Source: Cyclobacteriaceae bacterium
Lineage (GTDB): Bacteria; Bacteroidota; Bacteroidia; Cytophagales; Cyclobacteriaceae
Direction: 5' to 3'
Assembly (NCBI GenBank): GCA_013141055.1
Contig: JABFRS010000001.1
Location: 1,798,001 to 1,862,000 of the forward strand
DNA length: 64,000 bases
The notes below the pieces were generated by a model. The model did no database searches. It was not told the DNA's origin and saw nothing but the letters and a program-made list of their open reading frames with translations. The position numbers were made by a program, and so were the translations under genes. Shown here piece by piece: positions 62,375 through 64,000 of this stretch. Every line of letters begins with the position of its first letter. The stretch's first letter is position 1.

Positions 62375-62402
62375 AAAAAAAGCCGACACAATATCTGTCA
62401 GC
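62375..62402 (-). terminator. intrinsic terminator after the DoxX-like gene
   Basis: Minus-strand stem GCTGACA/TGTCGGC with one G-T pair and a seven-base loop, followed by a run of seven T. It is 22 bases past the DoxX-like stop at 62425. Confidence 0.8.
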
Positions 62403-62424
62403 CTTTTCCTTGTGAAATCGTCCT

Positions 62425-62832
62425 TTATATGATTTTGGCTTTTTCGAAACTGTAGGATCGTTCTAATCTAACCGTCGCTCTCTTATCATTATATATATAT
62501 GACAGGATCATAAGTCCAATCGGAACGATCATAACAAACGTCGAATCTTGTAATCCATCCACAGAAACCATTGAATAGACAGCGCCGATCAGGTCAAAGC
62601 ATAATCCGGCATAAGCCCACTCACGGATCTTTGGATAACCGGGAACGAGTATAGCGACCACTCCAAGAACTTTCATCACTCCGATAAAAGGAATAAAATA
62701 GAGTGGATAACCCAGGTGATCGAACTGGGCTTTGGCATCGTGGATCATCATGATGTCGGGGATCGCGGATGCAAGCATAAATGCTGCGAAGAGTCCTGTA
62801 GCAATCCAGTATATTCTGTTTGTCGCTTTCAT
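62425..62832 (-). CDS. DoxX-like membrane protein
   Basis: 135 residues from the ATG at 62832. Four membrane helices; family pattern YWIATGLFAAFMLASAIPDI, HLGYPLYFIPFIGVMKVLGV and WAYAGLCFDLIGAVYSMVSV match DoxX-like (DUF4260/DoxX_2 type) proteins. It starts 13 bases downstream of the VOC gene stop and is probably co-transcribed with it. Some such proteins accompany redox or quinone functions; role here unknown. Confidence 0.85.
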   Translation of the reverse strand: MKATNRIYWIATGLFAAFMLASAIPDIMMIHDAKAQFDHLGYPLYFIPFIGVMKVLGVVAILVPGYPKIREWAYAGLCFDLIGAVYSMVSVDGLQDSTFVMIVPIGLMILSYIYNDKRATVRLERSYSFEKAKII

Positions 62833-62845
62833 AAGACTATGCGTT

Positions 62846-63274
62846 TTATTGTGGGCAGTTGAACATCCATTGAATACCATACTTGTCTACACACGAACCG
62901 AAGTATCCCCAGAACTGATCGCCGATCGGTGTCGTTACTTTTCCCTCCTTGCTAAGTTCATCAAAGAGCCGCTTGGTTTCTTTCTTGGTATCCGGCTCAA
63001 GGCTGATATGGAAATTGTTTCCATTCGAAATGTTAAAGCCCATCGACTCCGGTGCATCTGTTCCCATCAAAACATGTCCGCCAACAATTGGGATCTCAAT
63101 GTGCATGATCAGCTTCTTCTGCTCGTCACTGAGCGGTGCTTCGGGATTCGCTGGCAGATCGCCAAAGCGCTGAATGCCGTTACCACCAAATTCTGTTTTG
63201 AACACAGATTTGTAAAACTTGAAAACTTCCTCAGTCTTGTCGGGGAAATTTAAATACGTGTTTGTGCGTGCCAT
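62846..63274 (-). CDS. VOC-family (PhnB-like) protein
   Basis: 142 residues from the ATG at 63274 (MARTNTYLNFPDKTEEVFKF). Glyoxalase/VOC betaalphabetabetabeta repeats: HIEIPIVGGHVLMGTDAPES, NNFHISLEPDTKKETKRLFD, DQFWGYFGSCVDKYGIQWMF, as in PhnB-like proteins. The second half keeps the typical DxxGIxW ending. Upstream of the DoxX-like gene with a 13-base gap. Role unknown. Confidence 0.88.
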   Translation of the reverse strand: MARTNTYLNFPDKTEEVFKFYKSVFKTEFGGNGIQRFGDLPANPEAPLSDEQKKLIMHIEIPIVGGHVLMGTDAPESMGFNISNGNNFHISLEPDTKKETKRLFDELSKEGKVTTPIGDQFWGYFGSCVDKYGIQWMFNCPQ

Positions 63275-63356
63275 AACTTTTTTGTTTAGTTGTTTATGAT
63301 GGATCAAAACTATGACCGCATCATGGCGTGCACATTGATGTAGGTTAAGAAAGACC

Positions 63357-63947
63357 TTACCTCAATTTTGGATGCTTTCTTGTCAGCTCTTTTCGAACGC
63401 GGCTTAACCCTTCTGGTGTGACCCCCAGATACGAAGCAATCATCCACTGAGGCACGCGCTGGTAAAGCGAAGGATAAGTCTTTACAAATTCCAAATACCG
63501 CTCTTCTGCTGTAGCTGTGAGCAAATGATTAATCCTTTTTTGCATTACTCTGATATTGTTATGCAACGCGCGGTGGTTGAATTCACGAAATAACTTACTA
63601 ACATCCGATGCTTTGTTGATAAAATTCTCATCCATGATATACACCACAGTATCTTCGAGCGCTTCGATAAAAAATTCGGTCGGCTGATTGAAATACGCGC
63701 TACTCCTATCACTCACAAGGAAATTCTCCGGTGAAAAATGAATGATATGTTCCTTATCGTTACTGTCAATGGTGAATTGTCGCACCAATCCCTTTTCAAT
63801 GAAAAAGATATTCTTGCATCGATCGCCGGGTCGCACCAGGAATTCACCTTTTAAGTAGGTCTTCGTTTTAAAACAATCGGGCAACTGCTTCAGATCGTCC
63901 TCTGTAAGCATTGCTTTTTTGGTAAGATATATTTCGAAGTTGCTCAC
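63357..63947 (-). CDS. Crp/Fnr-family transcriptional regulator
   Basis: 196 residues. cNMP-binding-like beta roll (about 25-115; FLVRPGDRCKNIFFIEKGLV) without a clear phosphate-binding cassette for cAMP, then an HTH of Crp type (about 150-190; YLGVTPEGLSRVRKEL). Such Bacteroidota members often use other effectors. It lies 83 bases upstream of the VOC gene, same strand, and may control the VOC-DoxX pair. Confidence 0.88.
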   Translation of the reverse strand: MSNFEIYLTKKAMLTEDDLKQLPDCFKTKTYLKGEFLVRPGDRCKNIFFIEKGLVRQFTIDSNDKEHIIHFSPENFLVSDRSSAYFNQPTEFFIEALEDTVVYIMDENFINKASDVSKLFREFNHRALHNNIRVMQKRINHLLTATAEERYLEFVKTYPSLYQRVPQWMIASYLGVTPEGLSRVRKELTRKHPKLR

Positions 63948-64000
63948 CGTTTCAGTCCGTCGATACCTTATACGAATACACCCAATCCATTTTCTTCGCT

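Noticed and set aside
1..64000. tRNA, rRNA or tmRNA genes
   Set aside because: No stretch with a convincing cloverleaf or ribosomal RNA sequence was seen on either strand, although a manual reading can miss one.

Overview
The window looks like a chromosomal segment of a Bacteroidota bacterium, most likely of the order Cytophagales (inference). Grounds: several proteins carry a carboxypeptidase-regulatory-like domain followed by an EVVVTG-type linker; there are a TonB-dependent receptor, LytS/LytTR two-component pairs, PadR plus 8-TM FtsX permeases, a TetR-ABC-HlyD-TolC exporter, and upstream boxes that fit the Bacteroidota promoter pattern TTTG / TAnnTTTG. I found no rRNA, tRNA or CRISPR array.

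Layout. 1-2.85 kb: surface-polysaccharide genes (methyltransferase, DUF707-like protein, tandem GT2 protein). 2.9-10 kb: a VWA protein divergent from an ECF sigma factor and a membrane anti-sigma/TonB-like protein, a LytTR regulator with its LytS-type kinase, and a carboxypeptidase-like-domain protein. 10.4-18.3 kb: conserved housekeeping genes (PfkB sugar kinase, aspartate aminotransferase, RecR, ClpS, sodium:solute symporter, alkyltransferase-like protein) and two Ig-like surface proteins. 18.4-21.5 kb: PadR and an FtsX permease. 21.5-26.7 kb: the most notable locus, a five-gene minus-strand operon encoding a SdpABC-type peptide-toxin system (bPH membrane protein, SdpC-like lipoprotein, SdpA, SdpB, secreted alpha/beta hydrolase) next to an orphan LuxR-type response regulator. 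26.9-28.2 kb: a remnant of an integrated element (HTH plus winged-helix pair). 29-31 kb: a TonB-dependent receptor. 32.4-38 kb: a TetR-ABC-HlyD-TolC exporter with an apparent operator in its promoter. 38-40.3 kb: scar tissue (response-regulator fragment, duplicated fragment of the 46 kb membrane-protein gene, IS3-type transposase remnant). 40.3-43.2 kb: barrel-DM13-YceI-Omp85 operon. 43.4-45.1 kb: YHS protein and a frameshifted TAXI-like lipoprotein. 46-48 kb: membrane protein and membrane-bound LytTR regulator. 48-52.2 kb: an inorganic-carbon module (LysR, small membrane protein, periplasmic beta-carbonic anhydrase, SbtA, SbtB-like PII) plus a DUF6671 protein. 52.6-60.3 kb: several broken genes (dihydroorotase, a CPBP-HlyD bacteriocin-export relic, SnoaL) among intact ones. 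60.3-64 kb: LysR, GNAT, DoxX-like, VOC and Crp/Fnr genes.

The first 18 kb reads as stable core genome. From about 26 kb on, gaps are long and gene fragments, duplications and interrupted genes are frequent, as in an accessory region under turnover. Three genes carry an internal in-frame TAA and two carry frameshifts at short homopolymers, so either pseudogene decay or residual sequencing error must be considered. The best candidate for an under-described system is the Sdp-type toxin operon with its bPH protein and hydrolase; next come the SbtA/SbtB/carbonic-anhydrase island and the sigma/anti-sigma/VWA module.
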